From an uncultured Oscillospiraceae bacterium (lineage in GTDB: Bacteria; Bacillota; Clostridia; Oscillospirales; Acutalibacteraceae): 64,000 bases of DNA. This document shows, one piece after another, positions 16,758-24,875 of the stretch. Positions within the stretch are counted from its first letter, which is position 1. Every line of letters starts with the position of its first letter. The translations under genes were made by a program, and so were the position numbers. The stretch is taken from NCBI GenBank assembly GCA_958366985.1, contig CATXDC010000004.1, positions 1-64,000 on the forward strand. The letters run 5' to 3'. Under the pieces are notes generated by a model. The model was given only the letters and a program-made list of their open reading frames with translations. It searched no databases and was not told the DNA's origin.

Positions 16758-17464
16758 GTATTTTTTACGACTTTCACCTTCACTCCTGTCTTTCCCCCTG
16801 CGGCGATGACGAAATGACGCCATTTAATCTTGTTAATATGGCGGCTCTTTTAGGCTATGACGCCATAGCCCTTACCGACCACAATTCAGCCCTTAACTGT
16901 CCGTCAGCTTTAAAGGCGGGAGAAAAAGCGGGAATTACGGTTATACCGGGAATGGAACTATGCACCTGTGAGGAAATTCACACGGTCTGCCTTTTTGAAA
17001 CACTTGAAGGCGCAATGGAGTTTTCCGATTACGTTCACACTACTCTTCCACCCATAGAAAACAGACCTGATATTTTCGGCAATCAGATTGTGACGGATTT
17101 TGAGGACAATCCCCTTTCCCGGGAAAATCTGCTTCTGACAACGGCTTCGTCAATATCCATTGGGGAGGTTTCGGATTCAGTAAAGGAATACGGCGGAATA
17201 TGTTATCCCGCCCACATTGACAGGGCTTCTTACAGCATTATTTCCGCTTTGGGAGATTTTCCCCCTGAATACGGTTTTAAGTTTGCGGAGATAACCGAAA
17301 AGGGAGATAAAAATGAGTTTCGAGAAAAGTATTCCGCCCTTAAAAATGCGGAATTCATAGTTTCATCGGACTCCCATTATCTCGAGAATATGCCGGACCC
17401 CAAACATAAACTTCCCTGCGGAAATACCGTAAGGGAGATAATGGAGTATTTCAAAAACCAGTGA
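16754..17464 (+). CDS. PHP-domain metal-dependent phosphoesterase
   Basis: A 236-residue PHP-family hydrolase with the metal-binding motifs DFHLHSCLSPCGDD at the N terminus, ALTDHNSALN, an internal Glu in GMELCTCEEIHTV (an E-x-H pair), a PAHIDR motif and the final SSDSHY. Relatives act on nucleotides or phosphorylated small molecules. It is the last gene of the DRTGG/sensor operon and is translationally coupled to it by ATGA overlap, so it may degrade or modify the small molecule sensed or produced there (inference). Confidence 0.88.
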   Translation: MSIFYDFHLHSCLSPCGDDEMTPFNLVNMAALLGYDAIALTDHNSALNCPSALKAGEKAGITVIPGMELCTCEEIHTVCLFETLEGAMEFSDYVHTTLPPIENRPDIFGNQIVTDFEDNPLSRENLLLTTASSISIGEVSDSVKEYGGICYPAHIDRASYSIISALGDFPPEYGFKFAEITEKGDKNEFREKYSALKNAEFIVSSDSHYLENMPDPKHKLPCGNTVREIMEYFKNQ

Positions 17465-17486
17465 TTAAAAACAGGAGGAAAGCAAT

Positions 17487-18053
17487 ATGAAGCGCATTTC
17501 GATAATTCTACTTACATGTTTATTCTTTATTTTCTGCGCCTGCGAAAACGCCGCCAACACTCCTGCCCCTTCCGATTCCGAAACGCACTCCTCCTCTAAA
17601 GCTCAGAGTTTTACAAAAGATTGCGACGGTGTGATGCTGACGGTTACTGTTGACAAAAGTGAATACACACTCGACTCCCTTATAACTGTTACGGCCACTG
17701 TAAAAAACAACACAGATAAAACTGTCGGACTTTTGATGCCCGTAATGGGTACCGACTCCCATACAGCTGTAACGACAATTATTGAAAACAAGGACGGACA
17801 GCGGCTCATAGATACAGATACCTTCGGAAAAAGCTTTGATACCGCACTCTCATCGGTTAAAATAGAACCCGACAAGGAATACGTTCAGGAAATGAAATTT
17901 GAAACATTTACAGGAGTTGACAAGTCAAGTAGAAAGCCCGCCGATAAAGGTAAGTATTCAGGTCTTTGCACAATAAAGCTTTTATCCGACCCCGAAAATA
18001 CCGGAAGTCAAACATCGGAATACTCAGTTTCTTTTGATCTGACCATTAAATAA
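17487..18053 (+). CDS. Putative lipoprotein, BsuPI-like beta-sandwich
   Basis: A 188-residue protein with a signal peptide and lipobox-like FCAC (Cys19), then a Ser/Thr-rich linker and an Ig-like beta-sandwich. The pattern LTVTVDKSEYTLDSLITVTATVKNNTDKTV resembles (family recalled, not searched) the BsuPI or intracellular-proteinase-inhibitor-like domain of Firmicutes lipoproteins. AGGAGG precedes the ATG. It begins 22 bp after the PHP gene on the same strand and may be co-transcribed, though a link to the redox sensor is not obvious. Confidence 0.65.
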   Translation: MKRISIILLTCLFFIFCACENAANTPAPSDSETHSSSKAQSFTKDCDGVMLTVTVDKSEYTLDSLITVTATVKNNTDKTVGLLMPVMGTDSHTAVTTIIENKDGQRLIDTDTFGKSFDTALSSVKIEPDKEYVQEMKFETFTGVDKSSRKPADKGKYSGLCTIKLLSDPENTGSQTSEYSVSFDLTIK

Positions 18054-18065
18054 ACTCAAAAAATA

Positions 18066-18099
18066 AAACCGATTTCGGTCTTAAGACTTAAATCGGTTT
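18066..18099 (+). terminator. Terminator after the lipoprotein gene
   Basis: AAACCGATTT (18066-18075) pairs with AAATCGGTTT (18090-18099), followed by TTTTG. It ends the 14.3-18.05 kb plus-strand unit. Confidence 0.8.
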
Positions 18100-18108
18100 T
18101 TTGTTAGA

Positions 18109-18136
18109 AAAGAGCTGTCCAAAAGGACAGCTCTTT
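18109..18136. terminator. Bidirectional terminator
   Basis: AAAGAGCTGTCC (18109-18120) and GGACAGCTCTTT (18125-18136) form a 12-bp stem. It lies between convergent genes and has A and T runs on its flanks, so it can serve both strands. Confidence 0.75.
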
Positions 18137-18172
18137 AACTTTGTTTTCCTTTTCTGTTTCAGAGAATCTGAT

Positions 18173-18823
18173 TTAATAACCAAGACCATTTAACCATTCT
18201 TCTATTTCCGACTGGGATACTCCGGAAGAAAATCTTCTTCCTTCAAGCCAGTTACCGGTTCCGGCAGCTTCCGCCAGAAGTTCTCCGCTCTCACCTAACC
18301 CGGAACTTGCGGAAGTACAGAAAGGAATTACTGTTTTTCCGGTAAAATCGTTTGCCTCAATAAAACTGTTCACAGGCCATGCAGCAATTCCCCACCAAAT
18401 GGGATATCCTATAAACACAGTATCATACTCGCTGAAGTTTTCCGGAACCGATGACACAAGGGGAACATCCCTTGCATCAGGATTTTCATGCTCATAAACC
18501 ACTCGGCTGTTTTCATCGTTCCAGTTTAAATCTTCATCGGTGTAAGGATCAGAAGGCACAAGCTCAAATAAATCACCGCCGGTTGCAGCAGCAATCAGCT
18601 CCGCCGCTTCTTTTGTATTGCCCGTTGAGGAGTAATAAACTACCAGAACTTTACCATCAGAGTTTTTGTGGACAGCATTTTCGCTTTGGCTCTCCTCTTC
18701 TCCTGACTGCACATTATTTGAACTGCCGGAACCATTGACAGAGTTATCCGTTTTCTGATTACCGCAGGCAACCAAAGCCAACATTAGAAATAAACTTGTA
18801 ATTATGCATAACGCTCTTTTCAT
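18173..18823 (-). CDS. Flavodoxin-domain lipoprotein
   Basis: A 216-residue secreted flavodoxin. It has a signal peptide with lipobox LVAC (Cys20), a linker of about 35 residues and a Flavodoxin_4-type domain: the FMN phosphate loop YYSSTGNTKEAA, the isoalloxazine loop FIGYPIWWGIAAWPV and FCTSASSG. Surface-anchored flavodoxins of this type are common in gut Firmicutes and are assumed to pass electrons from membrane partners. It lies 55 bp downstream of the aldo/keto reductase in the same direction, making a three-gene redox cluster controlled from the LysR side. Confidence 0.85.
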   Translation of the reverse strand: MKRALCIITSLFLMLALVACGNQKTDNSVNGSGSSNNVQSGEEESQSENAVHKNSDGKVLVVYYSSTGNTKEAAELIAAATGGDLFELVPSDPYTDEDLNWNDENSRVVYEHENPDARDVPLVSSVPENFSEYDTVFIGYPIWWGIAAWPVNSFIEANDFTGKTVIPFCTSASSGLGESGELLAEAAGTGNWLEGRRFSSGVSQSEIEEWLNGLGY

Positions 18824-18878
18824 ATTAATTCACCCGCTTTTATTTATAATTTTCGGCTTTTAAACAGTCTTTATCTGT

Positions 18879-19736
18879 TTATCTTCCTTTTCTCTCCTCA
18901 ACCATTTGGGCAAACCATTCTACCATATTGGGATCCGTATGGGAGAAAAATGAGCTTTCGTTTTTATCGAGGTCAGCAATGGCTGCCATATCCTCATCGC
19001 TCAGAGTAAAATCAAAAACATTAAAGTTTTCCTCCATCCGCTCTATATGCGTTGACTTCGGAATCACAATAACCCCACGCTGAATATTCCAGCGAAGCAT
19101 TACCTGAGCTGGCTTTTTACCATATTTCTCACCTATTCGGGTAATGACAGGATTCTCAAAAGTTCCTCCTCGTCCTTCTCCAAAAGGCGCCCATGCTTCA
19201 AGCCTTATATCGTATTTGTCAGCCCACTCTTTCAAATTCTTCTGCTGATTGTAAATATGAGTCTCCATTTGATTTACCATGGGTTTGATTCGGTTGAAAA
19301 TAGCGAAATCCACCATTCGGTCAACGTAGAAATTTGAAATACCTATTGCACGAATTTTGCCCTCATCGTACATTTCTTCCAAAGCTTTCCACGCTCCGTA
19401 TGCATCAGAAAAAGGCTGATGAAGCAAAACAAGATCTATATAATCTGTCTTGAGTTTTTTGAGAGATTCCTCCACAGATGCCTTTGCATTTTCATATCCG
19501 TAGTGCTCCACCCACACTTTTGTGGTAAGAAAAATTTCATTTCTCGGTATACCCGATTTTTTAATGGCAGAGCCTACCGCTTCTTCATTAAAATACGATT
19601 GAGCTGTATCAATGTGTCTGTAGCCTACTTTCAGGGCATCAAGCACACAGCGCTCACACTCTGATTTTCCGATCTGATAAACGCCGTAACCTAAGACCGG
19701 CATTTTAACTCCGTTTGACAATACTGCGTATTCCAT
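18879..19736 (-). CDS. Aldo/keto reductase
   Basis: An NAD(P)H-dependent carbonyl reductase of 285 residues. The catalytic tetrad is visible: Asp43 and Tyr48 in DTAQSYF, Lys73 in LTTKVWVEHYG and His106 in VLLHQPFSD. The C-terminal cofactor motif VIPKSTHIERMEEN is present. It resembles the 2,5-diketogluconate reductase branch. The real substrate is unknown. The start has AAAGGAGG with good spacing. It lies between two flavodoxin genes and points away from a LysR gene, suggesting a quinone or aldehyde stress response (inference). Confidence 0.9.
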   Translation of the reverse strand: MEYAVLSNGVKMPVLGYGVYQIGKSECERCVLDALKVGYRHIDTAQSYFNEEAVGSAIKKSGIPRNEIFLTTKVWVEHYGYENAKASVEESLKKLKTDYIDLVLLHQPFSDAYGAWKALEEMYDEGKIRAIGISNFYVDRMVDFAIFNRIKPMVNQMETHIYNQQKNLKEWADKYDIRLEAWAPFGEGRGGTFENPVITRIGEKYGKKPAQVMLRWNIQRGVIVIPKSTHIERMEENFNVFDFTLSDEDMAAIADLDKNESSFFSHTDPNMVEWFAQMVEERKGR

Positions 19737-19801
19737 AACAAAAGCCTCCTTTGTTTATTTTATTGTACCTTTCAGCACATTCATTTTCACTTTGAAAAAC
19801 T

Positions 19802-20305
19802 TTAAACCCATTTTTCAATTTCTTTCCTTGACTTTTCCACCCTGCTGCCATAAATACTGAGTCCTTTTTTTACTTCTGCTCCGGGGCAAAGCTTTTTTAT
19901 ATCATTTTCACTTACACCCATTCCACTGCCTTCATGAGTACAGAAAGGCTTGATTATCTTTCCGCTGAAATCAAAGTGTTCAAGAAAGGTGAAAACTGCC
20001 ATTGGCATTGTACTCCAGTAGTTGGGATAGCCAAGGTAAATTACATCATATTCACTGATAGAATCAGGAAAACTTATAAGTTCAGGACGTGCATTTTTCC
20101 GCTGGTCATTGCGTGCCTGCTCAATGCACTCGTTATAACCCTTTGAGTACGGTATCTGCTGCTCGATTTTGAACAAATCGCCACCTGTTAACTCTTTGAT
20201 TATACCTGCTGCAATTTCCGTATTACCGATTTCAAGATTTTTAAGTGTTCCGCTTACATAGTTTTCATCTGCTCTGGAATAAAAAGCAATTAATTTCTTT
20301 GACAT
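19802..20305 (-). CDS. Flavodoxin-family protein
   Basis: A 167-residue cytosolic flavodoxin related to the lipoprotein version at 18.2-18.8 kb. It keeps the FYSRADENYVSG phosphate loop (non-standard, no T-G-N-T), the IYLGYPNYWSTMPMAV isoalloxazine loop and PFCTHEGSGMG. ATG follows CGGAGG. It is first in a minus-strand cluster (flavodoxin, aldo/keto reductase, flavodoxin lipoprotein) and divergent from the LysR gene across 119 bp, which is the classic layout for LysR control. Confidence 0.87.
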   Translation of the reverse strand: MSKKLIAFYSRADENYVSGTLKNLEIGNTEIAAGIIKELTGGDLFKIEQQIPYSKGYNECIEQARNDQRKNARPELISFPDSISEYDVIYLGYPNYWSTMPMAVFTFLEHFDFSGKIIKPFCTHEGSGMGVSENDIKKLCPGAEVKKGLSIYGSRVEKSRKEIEKWV

Positions 20306-20354
20306 ATTAATTCCTCCGTTCTTTATTTCTGCTTAAAGTATAGCACAACTCTAA

Positions 20355-20383
20355 TTGACGCAGAATATCCGATATGTTATCAT
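20355..20383 (+). promoter_or_regulatory. Promoter of the LysR gene
   Basis: -35 TTGACG (20355-20360), 17-bp spacer, -10 TATCAT (20378-20383). The -10 touches the palindrome at 20382-20408. Confidence 0.6.
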
Positions 20384-20408
20384 AGTATAAACATAAAGTT
20401 TATACTAT
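20382..20408. promoter_or_regulatory. Perfect 11-bp inverted repeat, candidate LysR binding site
   Basis: ATAGTATAAAC (20382-20392), a 5-nt spacer and GTTTATACTAT (20398-20408) form a perfect palindrome in the divergent promoter region. Its position over the -10 and start region of the LysR gene would suit autorepression, with activation of the flavodoxin side. Confidence 0.6.
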
Positions 20409-20424
20409 TCCTTGGAGGTGCACT

Positions 20425-21327
20425 ATGTATAATCCGATGCTTAATACTTTCATAGCAGTTGCGGACTGTGGAAGTTTTACTAAAGCCGCAGAAAACCTTT
20501 ACATTTCTCCCACTGCTGTTATGAAACAGATGAACACTCTTGAGAATCAGCTTGATTTAAAACTCATAGACCGCACTCCATCCGGAGTAAATCTGACCCC
20601 GGCAGGAAAGATAATTTACAAAGATGCAAAGTTCATGATAGATTACTCAAATAAATCTATCGCCTCAGCACATGCCGCAATGCATGCCCACGATACCACT
20701 TTCTGCATTGGCACTTCTATGCTCAATCCTGCAAAACCTTTTATGGATTTATGGTATCGTGTAAATCAGCAGTTTCCGGACTATAAACTCCACCTTGTTC
20801 CCTTCGAGGATAACCATGAAGGAATTTTATCGGAAATAGAAAAGCTCGGCGAAAAATTTGATTTTTTAATAGGCGTATGCAATTCAAAAGCCTGGCTTTC
20901 CCTCTGCAATTTTCTGCCACTGGGAAGATATAAAAAAATGGTGGCAGTATCAAGAAATCATCCCCTTGCTTCAAAAAAACAAATCGATATTGAAGATTTA
21001 TACGGAGAAACCCTGATGATGGTAAGCCCGGGAGATTCCGGTATAAATGATTTCATACGCAACGATATCGAAAAAAATCATCCGCAGATTCATATTGAAG
21101 ATACACCTGTATTTTATGATTTATCGGTGTTTAACCGCTGCGCCGAAACCAATAACGTTCTGCTTACAATAGAATGTTGGAAAGATGTGCATCCGGGACT
21201 GGTTTCCATTCCCGTCAACTGGAATTACAGTATCCCCTACGGACTGCTTTACAGTTTTGATGCGCCGGAAGATGTACTTAGGTTTGTTAAGGCTGCGGAA
21301 AAACTTACAAGAGAAAATAACAGCTAA
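20425..21327 (+). CDS. LysR-family transcriptional regulator
   Basis: A 300-residue LysR regulator: the N-terminal winged helix (residues 1-60, FIAVADCGSFTKAAENLYISPTAV... pattern), a linker helix and a periplasmic-binding-protein-like effector domain from about residue 90 (TFCIGTSMLNPAKPF). GGAGG precedes the ATG. It is divergent from the flavodoxin / aldo-keto reductase cluster and likely controls it. The palindrome at 20382-20408 is its probable operator. The effector is unknown. Confidence 0.92.
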   Translation: MYNPMLNTFIAVADCGSFTKAAENLYISPTAVMKQMNTLENQLDLKLIDRTPSGVNLTPAGKIIYKDAKFMIDYSNKSIASAHAAMHAHDTTFCIGTSMLNPAKPFMDLWYRVNQQFPDYKLHLVPFEDNHEGILSEIEKLGEKFDFLIGVCNSKAWLSLCNFLPLGRYKKMVAVSRNHPLASKKQIDIEDLYGETLMMVSPGDSGINDFIRNDIEKNHPQIHIEDTPVFYDLSVFNRCAETNNVLLTIECWKDVHPGLVSIPVNWNYSIPYGLLYSFDAPEDVLRFVKAAEKLTRENNS

Positions 21328-21368
21328 AAAACATCGGCAGAAAACAAAAGTAAAAGAAAAAGCAAAGC

Positions 21369-21399
21369 AAAATCCTCCCTTATATTAAGGGAGGATTTT
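21369..21399 (+). terminator. Terminator of the LysR gene
   Basis: AAAATCCTCCCTT (21369-21381) pairs with AAGGGAGGATTTT (21387-21399), followed by a T. The 140 bp between it and the ispH stop show nothing further. Confidence 0.85.
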
Positions 21400-21541
21400 T
21401 AGTTAAATAATTGATAGTGTATTAATGAAAATTAATTTACCACATTTCTATGGCTTTACAGAAAATAAGGATCAGAAAACTTTACGAATATACAAAAACA
21501 GGGAAAAGCAAATGCTTTTCCCTGTCGCTTAATATTTAAAA

Positions 21542-23545
21542 TTATTCAGCGTCTGTTGCCTCTTCTGCTGCTTCCTCAGCGGGAGCCATAGCCTCTTTCA
21601 TTGAAAGGCTTACACGCTTCTTGTCAAAGTCGATGTTTGTGATCTTAACCTTAACAACATCGCCGCCCTTAACAACATCCTGGGGCTTCTCAACATGCTC
21701 TGTTGAAAGCTGAGAAATGTGGATAAGTCCGTCAATGCCGGGGATAACCTGTGCAAATGCGCCGAAAGCTGTGATGCCGACGATCTTAGCGTCAACAACT
21801 GTGCCTACGGGATAGTCACGGCGAAGGATCTCCCAGGGATTGTCCTCAACCTTCTTGTAACCAAGAGAAATCTTCTTGTTCTCTCTGTCAAGAGCCTTGA
21901 TGTAAACTTCAACTGTATCGCCGACATTTACAACCTCTGAAGGATGCTTAATGCGGTTCCATGAAAGCTCGGAGATGTGAATCATACCGTCAACACCGCC
22001 GATGTCTACGAATGCACCGTAGGATGTAAGAGACTTAACAGTACCTGTGTATGTGCGTCCCTCTTCAGCGTCTGCCCAGAAAGCTTCCTCAGCAGCCTTG
22101 CGCTCTTCCTTAAGGACAGCTCTGATTGAACCGACAGCACGTCTGCGCTGCTTGTTTACTTCGATTACCTTGAAGCGTACCTTTGTCTTGAGAAGATTCT
22201 CAAGGGGCTCGCCTCTTGAAGCAGTTGCAAGTGATGCGGGAACAAATACACGAAGTGCGCCTGTTACAACAAGAACGCCGCCCTTGATAACGTCAGTTAC
22301 TGTACCCTCAAGGATTGTGCCCTCTTCGCTTGCCTTTACAACATCGTCCCAAGCCTTGATAGCGTCATAACGGCGCTTTGAAAGCATAACGGTGCCTTCT
22401 GCATCGTTTGTCTTCATGATGATAAGGTCGATAACATCGCCAACCTTAACAACATCCTCAGGTGAAAGGCTGGGATCGTTTGTAAGCTCGCTGAGCGGAA
22501 CATAGCCAGCATGCTTTCTGCCGATATCAACCTGTACCTCGTTGGGAGAGATTCCGACAACTTCACCCTTAACGGTCTGGTCGGTTGTAAGGTTCTTCAG
22601 GGACTCTTCAAGAGCCTCAGAGAAACTCATCTCATCCATTGATACGGCTTCCTCCTTTTTATTTTCAGCATCTGCTTCGATGACTTCTTTGTTTTCTAAG
22701 ATTTCGGACATGGTTTGAAGTACCTCCTTTATAATGCACGCAGGTGTGGATGCACCCGCAGTAACGCCGATTTTTTCAAATCCTGCAAAGTCCAGCGACT
22801 TTAATTCATCAGCGGTTTCAACGTGATATGTCTTACAGTTTGCCGAACACACTTTTACAAGCTTTGCCGTATTTGAACTTGCTCTTCCGCCGACTACAAC
22901 CATCAGATCGCACTCTTTGGAAAGCTGTGCAGCCTCAGCCTGTCTTTCTTCAGTCGCATTACATATTGTATCAAAAACAACGGCATTTGTATATACCAAT
23001 TTTATTTTTTTTACGCATTTTTGCCATTCTTTAACACTAAAAGTGGTTTGAGATACCACAGAAACCGCTTTTTCGGCAAATTCCGGATGCTCTTCCATAA
23101 TTTTATCAAGATGCTCACAGTCGCTGAACACAAATGCATCGGCAACACAGTGACCTTTTATGCCCTCGACTTCCGGATGTTTATCGTCGCCTGCAATTAA
23201 AATTATATTCCCTTTTTCGCTTTCACTTTTTACGATTTTGTGAATTTTCTGCACAAAAGGACAGGTAGCGTTAACGTATCCGCCGGAACACTTTTCGGCA
23301 CGCTTTATTATATCCTCACCGACGCCGTGAGTTCTTATTACAAGTGTGCAGTCTTCCGGCACTTCCTCGGGACTTGAACAAATCACAGCGCCCTTGCTTT
23401 TAAGGTCGTTTACAACGCTGTCATTATGGATAATGGGTCCCAGAGTCGCAACCTTTTTGCCGTCTGCAAGCATTTTATATATCATATCAACCGCTCTGTT
23501 GACTCCGAAACAGAAGCCTGCGGTTTTTGCAACCTTTATTTGCAA
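21542..23545 (-). CDS. ispH-rpsA: IspH (LytB) fused to four S1 RNA-binding domains
   Basis: A 667-residue fusion known from Clostridia. The first 285 or so residues are 4-hydroxy-3-methylbut-2-enyl diphosphate reductase, the last step of the MEP isoprenoid route, with Fe-S cysteines in AGFCFGV (Cys12), NATCPFV and ICNATEE. After an acidic linker come four S1 domains (about 310-380, 400-470, 485-555 and 570-640), the third and fourth with the YGAFVDIG and FGAFAQV signatures. The start is TTG at 23545, 7 nt after GGAGG, inside the last codons of plsC, so translation is coupled. It ends the rpiR-like/FAD/cmk/plsC operon. Confidence 0.95.
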   Translation of the reverse strand: MQIKVAKTAGFCFGVNRAVDMIYKMLADGKKVATLGPIIHNDSVVNDLKSKGAVICSSPEEVPEDCTLVIRTHGVGEDIIKRAEKCSGGYVNATCPFVQKIHKIVKSESEKGNIILIAGDDKHPEVEGIKGHCVADAFVFSDCEHLDKIMEEHPEFAEKAVSVVSQTTFSVKEWQKCVKKIKLVYTNAVVFDTICNATEERQAEAAQLSKECDLMVVVGGRASSNTAKLVKVCSANCKTYHVETADELKSLDFAGFEKIGVTAGASTPACIIKEVLQTMSEILENKEVIEADAENKKEEAVSMDEMSFSEALEESLKNLTTDQTVKGEVVGISPNEVQVDIGRKHAGYVPLSELTNDPSLSPEDVVKVGDVIDLIIMKTNDAEGTVMLSKRRYDAIKAWDDVVKASEEGTILEGTVTDVIKGGVLVVTGALRVFVPASLATASRGEPLENLLKTKVRFKVIEVNKQRRRAVGSIRAVLKEERKAAEEAFWADAEEGRTYTGTVKSLTSYGAFVDIGGVDGMIHISELSWNRIKHPSEVVNVGDTVEVYIKALDRENKKISLGYKKVEDNPWEILRRDYPVGTVVDAKIVGITAFGAFAQVIPGIDGLIHISQLSTEHVEKPQDVVKGGDVVKVKITNIDFDKKRVSLSMKEAMAPAEEAAEEATDAE

Positions 23546-24177
23546 TCCTCTTCCTCCCAAAGCTCGGTTATCTTTGCCATAATCTTTCTTGTAGCTTCAC
23601 GAAGCTCTGAGGATGTTCCCTTTGTAAGACCTAAATCCTCATACTTTATGACTTCGCCGAAACGTACAACAACTTTGGTTTTAAAGGGAGAAAGCTTCTT
23701 TCCGCCGCTGTAAATTGCAACGGGTATAATATCGGCTCCCGTTGCCTTTGAAATAAGTGCTACGCCTGCCTTGCCCTGACCGGGTTTATAATCCTTGGCT
23801 CTTGTTCCCTCAGGGAAGATTCCGATATTCTCCCCCTGCTTTACACAGTCAATTGCATACTCAACTGATGATTTATCGCTCTGTCCTCTTTTAACTGGGA
23901 ATGCATTGAGATGCACAAGCAGCCAGCCGAGAACGGGCTTTTCAAAAAGCTCTGCCTTTCCCATACAGTGGACTCTTTTCATTCCGCTTGCTCCGATAAT
24001 AACCGGATCAAAAAAGCTTACATGGTTGCTTGCAACTACATATCCGCCCTCTTTGGGAACGTTTTCAAGCCCTATGTACTCTACTCTGTACATGGCCTTT
24101 ACCACTACCTTTGCCAAGGGCATAAGGAAGGGATAAAGCTTATAGTTTCTTACCTTTGAATAATCAAAATCTTTCAT
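23536..24177 (-). CDS. plsC: 1-acyl-sn-glycerol-3-phosphate acyltransferase
   Basis: Makes phosphatidic acid by acylating lysophosphatidic acid at the membrane. The 213-residue protein has the HX4D catalytic motif NHVSFFDP, the substrate-binding FPEGTRAKD motif and a basic, hydrophobic N terminus. Its ATG overlaps the cmk stop (TAATG) and its own end overlaps ispH by 10 bp. This cmk-plsC-ispH order is a well-known Clostridia arrangement. Confidence 0.95.
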   Translation of the reverse strand: MKDFDYSKVRNYKLYPFLMPLAKVVVKAMYRVEYIGLENVPKEGGYVVASNHVSFFDPVIIGASGMKRVHCMGKAELFEKPVLGWLLVHLNAFPVKRGQSDKSSVEYAIDCVKQGENIGIFPEGTRAKDYKPGQGKAGVALISKATGADIIPVAIYSGGKKLSPFKTKVVVRFGEVIKYEDLGLTKGTSSELREATRKIMAKITELWEEEDCK

Positions 24178-24857
24178 TACTGTTCCTGCCTTGCCTGTGT
24201 TTTTTCTTTGATAATATCTATAACTGCCTGTACTGAACCGTCAAAATCCAGATTATCCGTCACAACCAGCACGGCATCCTCCGCCTGTTTAAGGGGAGCT
24301 GTTTCACGGTGGGAATCATCGTAATCCCTTTTGATAATGTCGGATAAAATGTTTTCGTAAGGTTCATCTATCCCCTTTTCTTTAAGCTGCTTCTGTCTTC
24401 TCTCAGCTCTTACCTCAGGAGAAGCCGTAAGAAATATCTTTACATCGGCATCGGGAAGCACCACAGTGCCTATATCCCTGCCGTCCATAAGACAATTACT
24501 TTCCGCTGCGATATTTCGCTGCAAATCAAAAAGGAATGCCCTGACCGCCGGAATTGCGGAAACGCCGGAAGCTGCCATTGAAACTTCGGGAAGTCTTATA
24601 TCCTCTGAGACATCCTCGCCGTTTAAAAAGACTCGCTGCTCCCCATCCACATAGCGAAGCTCCACCTTTATAAAATCAAGCATCGGCACAACTTTTTCGC
24701 TGTCCTTGGGATCAAAGCCGCTGCGTACTGCTGCAAGTCCCACTGTGCGGTACAAAGCTCCCGTATCAACATAAACATATCCGAGTTTTGATGCAATCTG
24801 CCTTGCTATGGAGCTTTTTCCCGCTCCGCTGGGGCCGTCTATTGCAACGTTTATCAT
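24177..24857 (-). CDS. cmk: Cytidylate kinase
   Basis: Phosphorylates CMP and dCMP with ATP. At 226 residues it has the normal length, with P-loop GPSGAGKSSIAR, the DTGALYR substrate motif, the MDGRDIGTVVLPDA CMP-binding motif and the LID region ERRQKQL. GGAGAG precedes the ATG. It follows the FAD protein gene by 18 bp and overlaps plsC. Confidence 0.97.
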   Translation of the reverse strand: MINVAIDGPSGAGKSSIARQIASKLGYVYVDTGALYRTVGLAAVRSGFDPKDSEKVVPMLDFIKVELRYVDGEQRVFLNGEDVSEDIRLPEVSMAASGVSAIPAVRAFLFDLQRNIAAESNCLMDGRDIGTVVLPDADVKIFLTASPEVRAERRQKQLKEKGIDEPYENILSDIIKRDYDDSHRETAPLKQAEDAVLVVTDNLDFDGSVQAVIDIIKEKTQARQEQ

Positions 24858-24875
24858 TTTGATTCTCTCCGTTTC

